55,594 nt of DNA, from contig JAFXJY010000032.1 in the NCBI GenBank assembly GCA_017531985.1, positions 1 to 55,594 on the forward strand, in the 5' to 3' direction. Below, piece by piece: positions 25,850-35,896 of the stretch (position 1 is its first letter; each line of letters opens with the position of its first letter). A program made the position numbers and the translations under genes. Under the pieces are notes generated by a model. It saw only the letters and a program-made list of their open reading frames with translations, did not search any database and had not been told where the DNA came from. Source of the stretch: Bacteroidaceae bacterium. GTDB taxonomy: Bacteria > Bacteroidota > Bacteroidia > Bacteroidales > Barnesiellaceae_A.

Positions 25850-25864
25850 TAGCAATATCGGAAG

Positions 25865-26884
25865 ATGCCCTTTATCAACGAAATTCTTGAATATGAAAGC
25901 CTATCGATTGTAGGCTTGGAAAAGAACGTGGGCAAAACCGAGTGTTTGAACTATATCCTTAACAGGTTACCGCTACACGAACGAAAAGTGGCGGTAACCT
26001 CGATAGGGATAGATGGAGAGAATAAAGACCAAGTAACGGCTACGAAGAAACCCGAAATCTTCATGCGAGAAGGGATGTATTTTTCGACAGCCGAGACTTT
26101 CTATAAAGAGCGACGACTTGTAAGCGAGTTAGTCGATATTTCCAACGAAAGGAGTTCGTTGGGACGCATAGTCACAGCACGAGTTACGATCCCGGGGAAA
26201 GTCATCATTTCAGGACCTTCATCGGGTACATCATTACAACGATGGATAGGCAGCATGCAACAGTTGGGTATAAATCTCACTATCATAGATGGAGCTATAT
26301 CACGATTGAGTTCGGCATCACCAGCCATCAGCAAGGCAATGATATTGTCGACGGGAGCAGCATTTTCGTCCAACATCGACACACTGGTACGCAAAACACG
26401 TTTCGTTGTGGAAATGATGGCACTCCCACTACTCGAAGATACAAGCATCGACTTGTTGCGTGACAAAGATAATGGCGTGTGGGGTATTGACATCCACGAT
26501 GCTATTAAAGACTTTAAACTATCATCGGCCTTGGCTATTAATACCACAGATGTGGATATTACCCAAGAGATGAAGATAATATACACAGCCGGTGCCTTGA
26601 CCGATAGGTTATTGAATGCAATAGCCGACTCGAAGAATATCCGTCAAGTCACTCTCGTGGTGAAGGACTTTACTAAAATATTCATCAGTGAAGGAGCTTA
26701 CCGCATCTTCTGCTCACGCGGAGGTAAAATAAGGGTTTTACAGAAGAGTAAACTTATTGCCGTCTGTGTAAATCCTACCGCTCCCAACGGTTATGTGTTG
26801 GACAGCGATATTTTGTGCCGAAAATTAGAGGAAGCATTACAACTTCCCATATACGATATAGTAAAGAATAAATATGACATTTAA
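25865..26884 (+). CDS. kamB: KamB-type P-loop protein, probable lysine 5,6-aminomutase reactivase subunit
   Basis: A 339-residue protein with an N-terminal Walker A motif GLEKNVGKT (residues 17-25). The middle has a second nucleotide-fold character (VIISGPSSGTSLQRWIGSMQ, LTIIDGAISRLSS). It is conserved at this position in lysine fermentation clusters between kamA and the MutS-like gene. Its family has been named as part of a reactivating factor for the adenosylcobalamin-dependent lysine 5,6-aminomutase. I rely on context for that role. Its end overlaps kamC by 11 bp, implying coupled translation and probably a stoichiometric complex. Confidence 0.75.
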   Translation: MPFINEILEYESLSIVGLEKNVGKTECLNYILNRLPLHERKVAVTSIGIDGENKDQVTATKKPEIFMREGMYFSTAETFYKERRLVSELVDISNERSSLGRIVTARVTIPGKVIISGPSSGTSLQRWIGSMQQLGINLTIIDGAISRLSSASPAISKAMILSTGAAFSSNIDTLVRKTRFVVEMMALPLLEDTSIDLLRDKDNGVWGIDIHDAIKDFKLSSALAINTTDVDITQEMKIIYTAGALTDRLLNAIADSKNIRQVTLVVKDFTKIFISEGAYRIFCSRGGKIRVLQKSKLIAVCVNPTAPNGYVLDSDILCRKLEEALQLPIYDIVKNKYDI

Positions 26885-28220
26885 GTTGGCTCTTGACATA
26901 GACTGCGGAATAAGACATATGTACAATGCGTTGTACATCATGTCGTCGTGTGGTCGTAAGTTGCAACTATCAGCCCGCATGATGACAACCGAGAGCGAGA
27001 TAGAGGCATACTATTACCAACTGAATGAAATATACAACAGCGATTGCAGTCGCATAGCCCACCGTTTGATGTACCTCAAAGACATAGAGACAACCATCAA
27101 ACGACTGGCAGATGGTACTACATTGTCGGATATAGAACTCTTTGAAATCAAATATTTGGCAATACTATCGAAAGAGATATGGCAGATGCTTACCGAACAG
27201 TCAATCACAGTCATTCAATTACCATGTCTCGATAAAGTTATCAGCACCCTCGATCCTGATGGTCTCAACATCGCCTCGTTCTACATCTACGACTCGTACA
27301 GCGATGAGCTTCGTGAGATAAGAAAAGCAATCAGACACTTACAAGGCAATGGAGTAGAATTGACCGACGAGCAACGTCAGGAATTGGCCATTTTGTTGGA
27401 AAAAAATGCCGACATCGAATTAGCTATACGGGAAGATTTATCGCAGGCATTGTGTACTTATGCATCGGATTTACAACAAGCATTACACAATCTTTCGCAC
27501 TTAGACGTACTCATTGCCAAGGCCGAGCAAATGAAGCGTATGCACCTATGCTTCCCGAAAGTCAATACATCGGGTACGACATACTACCGAGGCATGTTTA
27601 ATCCGGCTGTAAAGGAGCAGATAGCCACACAAGGCAGGGAGTTCATGCCCATCGACATCAACTTCAACCACACACCTGTCACTATTATAGGAGCCAATAT
27701 GGGCGGCAAGAGTGTAGTATTACGCACATTGGCACTCAATCAACTGCTTACCCAATTCGGGTTTGGAGTGGCAGCCCATGACTGCAATATCAATCTTGTC
27801 GAAGAGATAACATTGTGCATTGGCGATGAACAAAGCGTATCGAAAGGACTCTCCTCATTTGCCGCTGAGATACTTGCCATTGACACAATTATCAAGAAAA
27901 CAAGAGAGGGAGTGAACATTCTTGCCTTGGTCGATGAGCCGGCAAGAACGACTAATCCCATCGAAGGTACTGCGTTGGTGGAAGGATTGCTTCAAACCAT
28001 CGACCATGTGAAAGGAGCCTTTATCCTCACTACACATTATAATATAATGAACGACCAAGTGAAACGTTACCGCGTGAAGGGATTACATAACGGGGTAATG
28101 GACTATACCTTGCAGGAAACTCAATGTGGCGAGGTTCCGCACGAAGCCATTGCCATTGCCGAAAGCATGTGTATCGATTCACAATGGATAGAGAATGCAA
28201 AGAAGAATTTAAACAACTAA
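26874..28220 (+). CDS. kamC: KamC, MutS-like ATPase, probable lysine 5,6-aminomutase reactivase
   Basis: A 448-residue protein whose C-terminal half is a MutS-type ABC ATPase: Walker A GANMGGKS (273-280), SVSKGLSSFAAEI signature-like loop, Walker B LALVDEPARTTNP, and TTHYN as the H-loop. The N-terminal half resembles the MutS core helices but the mismatch-recognition and connector domains are missing, so it is not a repair MutS. Location between kamB and kamDE suggests the ATPase powers release of damaged cobalamin from KamDE. kamD starts 11 bp downstream. Confidence 0.8.
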   Translation: MTFKLALDIDCGIRHMYNALYIMSSCGRKLQLSARMMTTESEIEAYYYQLNEIYNSDCSRIAHRLMYLKDIETTIKRLADGTTLSDIELFEIKYLAILSKEIWQMLTEQSITVIQLPCLDKVISTLDPDGLNIASFYIYDSYSDELREIRKAIRHLQGNGVELTDEQRQELAILLEKNADIELAIREDLSQALCTYASDLQQALHNLSHLDVLIAKAEQMKRMHLCFPKVNTSGTTYYRGMFNPAVKEQIATQGREFMPIDINFNHTPVTIIGANMGGKSVVLRTLALNQLLTQFGFGVAAHDCNINLVEEITLCIGDEQSVSKGLSSFAAEILAIDTIIKKTREGVNILALVDEPARTTNPIEGTALVEGLLQTIDHVKGAFILTTHYNIMNDQVKRYRVKGLHNGVMDYTLQETQCGEVPHEAIAIAESMCIDSQWIENAKKNLNN

Positions 28221-28231
28221 CAATCAAATAT

Positions 28232-29785
28232 ATGCAAAGTAAATTAGGATTAGATTTTAAGAAAGTCGAACATGCTAAGTCGCTGGCCAAAGATATAGCC
28301 AACGAAGTTCAGGTTTTCGTCGAGTCTAAAACAACAGTCGCAGTAGAGCGTACATTGTGCAGACTTATGGGAATAGACGGAGTTGATGAAAATCAAGTTC
28401 CCCTACCCAATGTTATCGTTGATAATCTCAAATCGAAAGGAGTACTGGGCGAAGGAGCACTCTTCTACTTGGCCAATGCAATGGTCAACACCGGATTAAC
28501 ACCCCAAGAGATAGCTGAGAAAGTAGCAACAGGTGCATTAGACCTCACACAGATAGAGGTTGCTCCTCAGGCCGAAATTGAGAAGATATTACAACCGGTC
28601 ATTGATGAGAGCATAGCCAAGATAAGAGCTCGTCGCCAAAGACGTGAAAACTATCTGAACACCATAGGTGAAGGTCCCAAGCCCTACCTTTATGTAATTG
28701 TTGCTACCGGCAACATCTATGAAGACACCGTACAAGCCGAGGCAGCAGCTCGCCAAGGAGCCGATATTATTGCAGTTATACGCACAACCGGTCAAAGCTT
28801 GCTCGACTATGTACCTTATGGTGTTACTACCGAGGGATTTGGTGGAACATATGCAACACAAGCCAACTTCAAGATTATGCGTGAAGCAATGGACCGCGTA
28901 GGCGAAGAGTTGGGACGTTACATCCGAGTATGTAACTACTGTTCAGGTCTGTGTATGCCCGAAATCGCCATCATGGGAGCCTTCGAAGGTCTTGATGTGA
29001 TGCTTAACGATGCACTTTATGGCATATTGTTCCGCGACATCAACATGCAACGTACACTCATTGACCAATATATGTCGCGTATCATCAACGGATTTGCAGG
29101 CATCATCATCAACACCGGTGAGGACAACTATCTGACTACTGCCGATGCTGTTGAAGCTGCACATACCGTACTTGCATCCGACTTGATTAATGAGCAACTC
29201 GCTCTCTTGGCCGGTATTCCCGAGGAGCAAATGGGACTGGGTCATGCCTTCGAGATGGATCCCATGCTCGAAAACGGATTCCTCTACGAGCTTGCACAAG
29301 CACAAATGGCTCGCGAGATTTTCCCCAATGCACCGCTCAAATATATGCCCCCCACTAAGTTTATGACCGGCAATATCTTCCGCGGACACTTGCAAGACTG
29401 CTTGTTCAATATGATAGGTATATGGACCAACCAAGGTCTTCAACTCTTAGGTATGCCAACTGAGGCTATTCACACACCCTTCATGTCGGATCGTTTCCTC
29501 TCTATCGAAAATGCCAAGTACATATTCAATAACATGAAGAGTATCGGTGACGAGATGGAATTTAAGCAAGATGGTATCATCCGCAATCGTGCCAAAGAGG
29601 TACTTGACAAAGCTATCGCACTCTTGGAACAACTCACATCAGAAGGTCTCTTCAACGCACTGGAAAAGGGTATCTTCGGCGATGTGAAACGAAGCAAAGT
29701 GGGCGGTAAAGGTCTCGATGGTGTTGTCGAGAAAGGCTCGCATTATATGAACCCGTTTATTAACCTAATGAAAGGAAAGAAATAA
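28232..29785 (+). CDS. kamD: Lysine 5,6-aminomutase, alpha subunit
   Basis: Large subunit of the adenosylcobalamin- and PLP-dependent mutase that moves the terminal amino group of beta-lysine to C5. The 517-residue TIM-barrel subunit starts MQSKLGLDFKKVEHAKSLAK. That start is preferred because it lies just after the kamC stop and gives the family length, whereas the longer frame runs back into kamC. Recognisable segments include IRTTGQSLLDYVPYGVTTEGFGGTYATQ, cut here across residues about 185-210, and NTGEDNYLTTADAVEAAHTV. kamE follows after 3 bp. Confidence 0.95.
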   Translation: MQSKLGLDFKKVEHAKSLAKDIANEVQVFVESKTTVAVERTLCRLMGIDGVDENQVPLPNVIVDNLKSKGVLGEGALFYLANAMVNTGLTPQEIAEKVATGALDLTQIEVAPQAEIEKILQPVIDESIAKIRARRQRRENYLNTIGEGPKPYLYVIVATGNIYEDTVQAEAAARQGADIIAVIRTTGQSLLDYVPYGVTTEGFGGTYATQANFKIMREAMDRVGEELGRYIRVCNYCSGLCMPEIAIMGAFEGLDVMLNDALYGILFRDINMQRTLIDQYMSRIINGFAGIIINTGEDNYLTTADAVEAAHTVLASDLINEQLALLAGIPEEQMGLGHAFEMDPMLENGFLYELAQAQMAREIFPNAPLKYMPPTKFMTGNIFRGHLQDCLFNMIGIWTNQGLQLLGMPTEAIHTPFMSDRFLSIENAKYIFNNMKSIGDEMEFKQDGIIRNRAKEVLDKAIALLEQLTSEGLFNALEKGIFGDVKRSKVGGKGLDGVVEKGSHYMNPFINLMKGKK

Positions 29786-29788
29786 ATT

Positions 29789-30577
29789 ATGGCTGGTGGA
29801 CTATATTCAATGTCGGCAAAGGATTTTGACCAGACATTAGACTTAACAAAGGTAAAACCTTACGGCGATACAATGAATGACGGTAAGGTACAGGTGAGCT
29901 TTACTCTACCCGTTCCCATGGGAGCAGAGGCTGAGGAAGCAGCTAAATTGTTGATGAAGAAAATGGGATTTGAAAATCCGCTCGTAGCATTTGCTCGCGA
30001 ATTGACACCCGGCTTTACATTCTTCAACTGTTACGGCAATCTCACCCACACAGTCGATTACTCCAACATATATGTACCCAAGGTTGAAAGTAACACTATG
30101 GACATGCACGAGTGCGACGAGTATATCAAAGAGAATATAGGTCGTAAACTTGTTGTTGTGGGTGCAAGTACAGGTACAGATGCCCACACAGTGGGTATCG
30201 ATGCCATCATGAACATGAAAGGCTATGCCGGACACTATGGTCTGGAACGCTACGACATGGTGGAAGCATACAACTTGGGTAGTCAGGTACCTAATGAAGA
30301 GTTCTTGGCTAAGGCCATTGAGCTAAATGCCGATGCAATACTTGTATCGCAAACCGTTACTCAGAAAGATGTCCATATCCAAAACCTCACCAACCTCATA
30401 GAGTTGATGGAAGCAGAAGGCTTGCGTGACAAGATGATAGTAGTGTGCGGAGGTCCTCGCATTTCGCACGAACTTGCCAAGGAACTGGGATACGATGCCG
30501 GATTCGGTGCAAATACTTACGCCGACGATGTAATCTCGTTTGTAGCACAAGAATATGTCAACAGAAATACAAAATAA
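29789..30577 (+). CDS. kamE: Lysine 5,6-aminomutase, beta subunit
   Basis: Cobalamin- and PLP-binding small subunit of lysine 5,6-aminomutase. The 262-residue protein has the base-off B12 motif D131-A-H133-TV-G136 in GTDAHTVG. The lysine at residue 144 (NMKGYAG) corresponds to the PLP-anchoring K144 known for the clostridial enzyme. SQTVTQKD and VVCGGPR are the expected later Rossmann segments. Three bases after kamD, giving equal subunit synthesis. Confidence 0.96.
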   Translation: MAGGLYSMSAKDFDQTLDLTKVKPYGDTMNDGKVQVSFTLPVPMGAEAEEAAKLLMKKMGFENPLVAFARELTPGFTFFNCYGNLTHTVDYSNIYVPKVESNTMDMHECDEYIKENIGRKLVVVGASTGTDAHTVGIDAIMNMKGYAGHYGLERYDMVEAYNLGSQVPNEEFLAKAIELNADAILVSQTVTQKDVHIQNLTNLIELMEAEGLRDKMIVVCGGPRISHELAKELGYDAGFGANTYADDVISFVAQEYVNRNTK

Positions 30578-30586
30578 TATATCGCT

Positions 30587-31246
30587 ATGGATAAAAATCA
30601 AATCAGAGAAGTGATTGCTCGTCGAGCTGCTCTCGAACTGCATGATGGTGATGTAGTCAATCTCGGTATAGGATTGCCCACCATGATTCCCGATTTTCTG
30701 CCCGAAGGTGTATCGGTAATTCTGCAATCGGAAAATGGTCTTATAGGCATGGGTCCCACTCCTCGTGAAGGAGAAGAAAATAAAGATCTTGTAAACTCGG
30801 GCGGTGGTTATATCACAGCCATTCCCGGAGCATGGGCTTGCAGCTCATGCGACTCGTTTGCTCTCATCCGTGGCGGACACGTCGATGTAACTTTCCTCGG
30901 TGCTCTCGAAGTAGACGAGAAAGGCGACCTTGCCAACTGGATTATCCCCGGCAAGAAAGCACCCGGTATGGGTGGTGCCATGGACTTGCTCGTAGGTGCA
31001 AGAAAAGTAATTCTCACGATGGAGCATACAGCCAAAGGCAACCATAAGATACTCAAAAAATGCAACTTGCCCCTCACAGCAGCCGGTCAAGTAAACATGA
31101 TTATCACCGAGATGGGTGTTATGGACATTACTCCCGAAGGTATTGTGTTGCGTGAAATTCATCCCGAATTTACCGTTGAGCAAGTACAAGAAGCCACCGG
31201 AGCAACACTCATTATATCGCCCGAACTTGCACCGATGAAGCAATAA
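30587..31246 (+). CDS. atoA: Butyrate/acetoacetate CoA-transferase, beta subunit
   Basis: Beta half of the CoA-transferase, partner of atoD at the operon head. The 219-residue protein carries the catalytic glutamate E49 in SENGLIGMGP, the NLGIGLPTM start and GGHVDVTFLGALEVDEKGD. Together the subunits regenerate CoA acceptors: acetoacetate made by Kce takes CoA from butyryl-CoA, releasing butyrate. Confidence 0.94.
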   Translation: MDKNQIREVIARRAALELHDGDVVNLGIGLPTMIPDFLPEGVSVILQSENGLIGMGPTPREGEENKDLVNSGGGYITAIPGAWACSSCDSFALIRGGHVDVTFLGALEVDEKGDLANWIIPGKKAPGMGGAMDLLVGARKVILTMEHTAKGNHKILKKCNLPLTAAGQVNMIITEMGVMDITPEGIVLREIHPEFTVEQVQEATGATLIISPELAPMKQ

Positions 31247-31251
31247 CAGCT

Positions 31252-32031
31252 ATGGAATATCAATTTTTGAAATACGATAACAGCCGAGAGGGAATATGTG
31301 TACTCACAATTGCCTCTCCGGCTACACTGAATGCCCTGAACACAACAATACTCGCCGAGCTTGATGCATTTGTATCGAGTATCGACACATCCTCTACACG
31401 AGTATTGATAATTACCGGTGAAGGTAAAGCATTCGTTGCCGGTGCCGACATCGCACAGATGAGCGGTCTCAACCATGACGAAGGTTATGAGTTTGGTCGT
31501 TACGGAGCTACTATTTTCAAGAAAATTGAAGACTTGGAGATACCCGTGATAGCAGCTGTTAACGGTTTTGCTCTGGGCGGTGGATGCGAGTTGGCTATGT
31601 CGTGCGACATCAGAGTAGCCTCAGTTAAGGCAAGTTTTGGTCAACCCGAGGTCAACTTGGGTATCATACCGGGTTTTTCGGGTACTTACCGATTGAGTAA
31701 ACTTGTGGGTCAAGGCATCGCCAAGGAACTGATATACACAGGTGACAGAATCTCGGCCGATGAAGCTCTGCGAATAGGTCTTGTCAACAAGGTAGTAGCC
31801 CCCGATGAACTGATGGATACGGTCATAGCAATGGCCGAACGCATTCTGACAAGTGCCCCCGTAGCCGTCCGCTATGCCAAACGTTGCATCAACGAGAACT
31901 ATGACCTCACAGCCGATGAAGCAATTGCACTGGAAAACAGATATTTTGCTCAATGCTTTGCCACAGCCGATCAGAAAGAGGGCATGTCGGCTTTCCTCGA
32001 AAAGCGTAAGCCTACATTCGAAAACAAATAA
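31252..32031 (+). CDS. Enoyl-CoA hydratase (crotonase)
   Basis: Interconverts crotonyl-CoA and 3-hydroxybutyryl-CoA. The 259-residue crotonase-fold protein has the oxyanion-hole segment [13 protein letters not shown], the second [13 protein letters not shown] with the first catalytic glutamate, and [13 protein letters not shown] with the second. Both glutamates are present, so it should be active. Five bases after atoA. With Hbd it links acetoacetyl-CoA to crotonyl-CoA. Confidence 0.92.
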   Translation: MEYQFLKYDNSREGICVLTIASPATLNALNTTILAELDAFVSSIDTSSTRVLIITGEGKAFVAGADIAQMSGLNHDEGYEFGRYGATIFKKIEDLEIPVIAAVNGFALGGGCELAMSCDIRVASVKASFGQPEVNLGIIPGFSGTYRLSKLVGQGIAKELIYTGDRISADEALRIGLVNKVVAPDELMDTVIAMAERILTSAPVAVRYAKRCINENYDLTADEAIALENRYFAQCFATADQKEGMSAFLEKRKPTFENK

Positions 32032-32057
32032 TTAACCATATAAATCAAATACCGATT

Positions 32058-32897
32058 ATGAAAATCTGCGTTATTGGAACAGGAACAATGGGTTCAGGAA
32101 TCGTACAATCCTTTGCCCAAGCAGGTATTCCCGTAGTAATGAAAAGCCGTAGCGAAGCCAGCAACGAAAAGGCTATGGCACGCATCAGCAAGTCATTGGC
32201 TCGCTTGGTAGAAAAGGGTAAGGTAAGTCAAGAGTATATGGACTCGACACTGGCCAATATCACCCCTACAACCGATTATAATAGCTGTGCCGATGTCGAC
32301 CTCGTTATCGAAGCAGCTGTTGAAACAATGGAATTGAAGAAAGAACTCTTCAAGATGCTCGATGAGATATGCAAGCCCGAGGCCATTCTGGCATCAAACA
32401 CATCGTCACTCTCCATCACTGAGATAGCAGCTGCAACCGGTCGCCCCGACCGCGTGATAGGTATGCACTTCTTCAATCCTGCACCAGTGATGAAATTGGT
32501 AGAAATTATCAAGGGTCAGGTAACATCGGACGATGTATGCAACATGATATCGGAACTTGCCAAGTCGATAGGCAAAGTACCTGTAATGGTTAACGAAGCA
32601 CCCGGCTTCGTAGTCAATCGCATACTCATTCCTCTTGTAAATGAAGGTATAGGTATTCTTGCCGATGGCGTAGCTACCCGCGATGAGATTGACGAAGCCA
32701 TGAAGTTGGGAGCCAACCACCCTATGGGACCATTAGCATTAGGCGACTTGATAGGTCTTGATGTGTGTCTTGCCATCATGGAGGTACTGCACAAAGAGTA
32801 TGGCGATGATAAATATCGTCCTCACCCTCTATTGCGTAAGATGGTACGAGCCAACCTGTTGGGACGTAAGACCGGTGAAGGATTTTATAAATACTAA
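32058..32897 (+). CDS. hbd: 3-hydroxybutyryl-CoA dehydrogenase
   Basis: NAD(P)-dependent interconversion of acetoacetyl-CoA and 3-hydroxybutyryl-CoA. The 279-residue protein has the Rossmann start [20 protein letters not shown], the catalytic His-Glu region ([17 protein letters not shown]), [18 protein letters not shown] and the C-terminal dimer domain with [11 protein letters not shown]. Length is typical. Its presence lets acetoacetyl-CoA be reduced to crotonyl-CoA and so to butyryl-CoA. Confidence 0.95.
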   Translation: MKICVIGTGTMGSGIVQSFAQAGIPVVMKSRSEASNEKAMARISKSLARLVEKGKVSQEYMDSTLANITPTTDYNSCADVDLVIEAAVETMELKKELFKMLDEICKPEAILASNTSSLSITEIAAATGRPDRVIGMHFFNPAPVMKLVEIIKGQVTSDDVCNMISELAKSIGKVPVMVNEAPGFVVNRILIPLVNEGIGILADGVATRDEIDEAMKLGANHPMGPLALGDLIGLDVCLAIMEVLHKEYGDDKYRPHPLLRKMVRANLLGRKTGEGFYKY

Positions 32898-32917
32898 TAG
32901 TATAACACATACACAAC

Positions 32918-34057
32918 ATGAATTTCAATCTAACCAAAACACAAGAGCTGTTTAGGCAGATGATTAGAGAGTTTGCCGAAAAAGAGGTAAAACCCCTTGC
33001 AGCCGAAATAGATGAACAAGAAAGATTTCCGGCCGAGACTGTCAAGAAAATGGCCGAATTAGGTCTCTTTGGCATTCCCGTACCTGCACAATATGGCGGT
33101 GCAGGTGGTGACAATATTATGTACTCAATAGCCATTGAAGAGTTGTCGAAAGCATGTGCCACAACCGGTGTAGTAGTATCGGCTCACACTTCGTTGTGTG
33201 TAGCCCCCATCATGGAAAATGGTACAGAGGAGCAAAAGATGAAATATCTACCCAAACTTGCTTCGGGCGAATGGATTGGTGCCTTTGGTCTTACCGAGCC
33301 TAACGCCGGTACTGATGCAGCCGGACAACAAACAACAGCCGTCCTCGATGGAGATGAATGGGTACTCAATGGCAACAAGATATTCATTACCAATGCCGGC
33401 CCGGCACACGTTTACATCGTGATAGCCATGACCGACAAGTCGATGAAGACCAAAGGTATCTCAGCATTTATCGTAGAGGCCGGCACACCCGGATTTGAGA
33501 TAGGTAAGAAGGAGTTGAAAATGGGTATCCGCGGCTCGGCCACGGCTGAACTTATCTTCAACAACTGCCGCATTCCCAAGGAGAACTTATTGGGCAAGAT
33601 AGGTGGCGGATTCGGTATCGCCATGAAGACTCTCGATGGAGGTCGTATAGGTATCGCTGCACAAGCCCTTGGTATAGCACAAGGTGCATTGGATGAGACC
33701 GTTAAGTACACCAAGGAAAGAAAGCAATTTGGTAAAGCCATTGGTCAATTCCAAAATACACAATTCCAGATGGCCGACCTGAAAACCCGCATTGAAGCAG
33801 CCCGTCTGCTCGTTCGTTCGGCAGCATTCAAGAAAGATAATGGTATCCCCTACTCGGCCGATGCAGCGATGGCAAAACTCTTTGCCGCCGAGACAGCCAT
33901 GGAGGTAACAACCAAGGCAGTACAATTCCACGGCGGATATGGCTACACTCGTGAATATCCCGTAGAGAGAATGATGCGTGATGCCAAGATTACCGAAATT
34001 TATGAAGGCACATCGGAAGTACAACGTATGGTGATTGCCGCTAACCTGTATAAATAG
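32918..34057 (+). CDS. bcd: Butyryl-CoA dehydrogenase (short-chain acyl-CoA dehydrogenase)
   Basis: FAD enzyme that reduces crotonyl-CoA to butyryl-CoA. The 379-residue protein has the acyl-CoA dehydrogenase signatures AFGLTEPNAGTDAAG (FAD/substrate) and QFHGGYGYTREYPVERMMRD. The catalytic base is E363 in IYEGTSEVQR. It is followed directly by etfB and etfA, the arrangement of Bcd-EtfAB complexes that can couple crotonyl-CoA reduction to ferredoxin reduction; bifurcation is inferred from context, not proven. Confidence 0.95.
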   Translation: MNFNLTKTQELFRQMIREFAEKEVKPLAAEIDEQERFPAETVKKMAELGLFGIPVPAQYGGAGGDNIMYSIAIEELSKACATTGVVVSAHTSLCVAPIMENGTEEQKMKYLPKLASGEWIGAFGLTEPNAGTDAAGQQTTAVLDGDEWVLNGNKIFITNAGPAHVYIVIAMTDKSMKTKGISAFIVEAGTPGFEIGKKELKMGIRGSATAELIFNNCRIPKENLLGKIGGGFGIAMKTLDGGRIGIAAQALGIAQGALDETVKYTKERKQFGKAIGQFQNTQFQMADLKTRIEAARLLVRSAAFKKDNGIPYSADAAMAKLFAAETAMEVTTKAVQFHGGYGYTREYPVERMMRDAKITEIYEGTSEVQRMVIAANLYK

Positions 34058-34069
34058 AGAGTATAAGTT

Positions 34070-34852
34070 ATGAAAATAGTAGTTTGTATCAAACAAGTTC
34101 CCGATACTACGGAGATTAAAATCAATCCTGTAACCGGTACACTCATTCGTGATGGTGTTCCCAGCATCATGAACCCCGATGATAAAGGAGCCCTCGAAAT
34201 GGCACTCCGTCTCAAAGACCAATACAACGCTCACGTTACAGTAATCACCATGGGTCCTCCCCAAGCCGACCTCATCCTTCGCGAGGCCTTCGCCATGGGA
34301 GCCGATCGTGCCATCCTCCTCACCGACCGTCGCTTTGCCGGTGCCGATACATTGGCTACATCTAACGCCCTTGCCGGAGCATTGCGTACCATGGAATACG
34401 ACATCGTATTTGCCGGTCGTCAAGCCATCGATGGTGATACAGCACAAGTAGGTCCTGAAATGGCCGAGCACTTGGGCTTGCCACAAGTATCGTATGTGGT
34501 CAACCTTGATCGCAAAGATGATAACACCCTTATCGTGAAGAAAGAGACCGAAGAGGGCTATCAAATGCTCGAAGTGGATACACCTTGCTTGCTCACCGTA
34601 CTGGCCAGTGCCAACAAGGCTCGCTACATGTCGGTAGCCGGTATTGTCACTGCTTACGATAAGGAAGTAGAGATATGGAATGCCGACTCAATTGATGTTG
34701 ATGAAGCAAAACTTGGTCATAAAGGCTCGCCCACCAAGGTTCAGAAGTCATTTGCCAAGGGATTGAAACAAGCCGGTGAAGTGTACGAAGTAGATGCCGA
34801 AGAGGCAGTAGGTATCATCGTCTCACGACTCAAAGAGAAATTTATCATCTAA
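34070..34852 (+). CDS. etfB: Electron transfer flavoprotein, beta subunit
   Basis: Small subunit of the electron-transferring flavoprotein that serves Bcd. The 260-residue protein opens MKIVVCIKQVPDTTEIKINP, typical of EtfB/FixA. It has AMGADRAILLTDRRFAGADTLATS and the AGRQAIDGDTAQVGPEMAEHL flavin/AMP-site loop. 12 bp after bcd, 19 bp before etfA. Confidence 0.95.
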   Translation: MKIVVCIKQVPDTTEIKINPVTGTLIRDGVPSIMNPDDKGALEMALRLKDQYNAHVTVITMGPPQADLILREAFAMGADRAILLTDRRFAGADTLATSNALAGALRTMEYDIVFAGRQAIDGDTAQVGPEMAEHLGLPQVSYVVNLDRKDDNTLIVKKETEEGYQMLEVDTPCLLTVLASANKARYMSVAGIVTAYDKEVEIWNADSIDVDEAKLGHKGSPTKVQKSFAKGLKQAGEVYEVDAEEAVGIIVSRLKEKFII

Positions 34853-34871
34853 TACCTAAAACTTAAAGAAA

Positions 34872-35876
34872 ATGGATAAAACAGCATATAAGCATGTATA
34901 TGTCTTTGTAGAACAAAGAGATGGTGTTATTCAACCTGTTGCTCTTGAACTCCTTGGCAAAGCACGCGATCTTGCCGATGCTCTCGGAGAGAAAGTGGTT
35001 GCCATATTCCCCGGTTATAAGATTGCCGACAGCTGTCAGACACTCATCGCTCATGGTGCCGACCAAGTTATCTGCATCGATAACGTTCAACTCAAAGACT
35101 ATCTAACCGAACAATATGTACAAGCCATCAACCAAGTTATCGAGGAATATCGCCCCAGCATCGTACTGTTGGGTGCTACTACTATCGGTCGTGACTTGGG
35201 TCCTCGCTTGGCAGCTCGTGTAACTACCGGTCTTACAGCCGACTGTACCAAACTCGAAATCTCGGAAGATCGTGAATTGTGGTCGACTCGCCCCGCCTTC
35301 GGTGGTAACCTCATGGCTACAATCGTAAACAGCACTCACCGTCCCCAGATGTCGACTGTACGTCCCGGTGTGATGCAGAAACGCGAAGCCGATGCAACAA
35401 GAACAGGCGAAGTTGTAAACTTTGAACCCAAATTTGACGAAAGTAAGTTCCGCGTACGTCTCATCGAGACTGTTAAGGAGAACAAGGGTAAAGTGGATAT
35501 TACCGAAGCTAAGATACTCGTGTCGGGTGGTCGTGGCGTTGGTTGTAAAGAGAACTTTGAAAAGCTCGAACAACTTGCCGAAGTACTCGATGCTGAGGTA
35601 TCAACCTCTCGTGCCATGGTCGATGCTGGTATCATGCCTCACGACCGACAAGTAGGTCAAACTGGTAAAACCGTTCGTCCCAACTTATACTTTGCATTGG
35701 GTATCTCGGGTGCTATCCAACACTTGGCAGGTATGGAAGAGTCGGACTTCATTGTTGCCATCAACAAAGACAAGTTCGCTCCCATCTTCAACGTTTCGGA
35801 TCTAGGTATCGTAGGCGATGTAAACAAAATCATCCCCCTGCTCACCGAACGCCTTGCACAAGAGTTGAAAAAATAA
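34872..35876 (+). CDS. etfA: Electron transfer flavoprotein, alpha subunit
   Basis: FAD-binding large subunit of ETF. The 334-residue protein has an N-terminal EtfB-like domain and the C-terminal FAD domain: GGRGVGCKENFEKLEQLAEV, ASRAMVDAG-like STSRAMVDAG, QVGQTGKTVRPNLYFALGIS and AINKDKFAPIFNVSDLGIVGD. Last gene of the lysine operon, followed by a strong terminator. Confidence 0.95.
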   Translation: MDKTAYKHVYVFVEQRDGVIQPVALELLGKARDLADALGEKVVAIFPGYKIADSCQTLIAHGADQVICIDNVQLKDYLTEQYVQAINQVIEEYRPSIVLLGATTIGRDLGPRLAARVTTGLTADCTKLEISEDRELWSTRPAFGGNLMATIVNSTHRPQMSTVRPGVMQKREADATRTGEVVNFEPKFDESKFRVRLIETVKENKGKVDITEAKILVSGGRGVGCKENFEKLEQLAEVLDAEVSTSRAMVDAGIMPHDRQVGQTGKTVRPNLYFALGISGAIQHLAGMEESDFIVAINKDKFAPIFNVSDLGIVGDVNKIIPLLTERLAQELKK

Positions 35877-35896
35877 TAACTACCAACTTTAAACAA

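Noticed and set aside
26874..28220. DNA mismatch repair MutS/MutS2
   Set aside because: Only the ATPase half and core helices are present; mismatch-recognition and nuclease (Smr) domains are missing, and the context is lysine fermentation.
33587..34564. 325-codon minus-strand frame opposite bcd/etfB
   Set aside because: Crosses two well-supported genes on the other strand; a codon-bias shadow.
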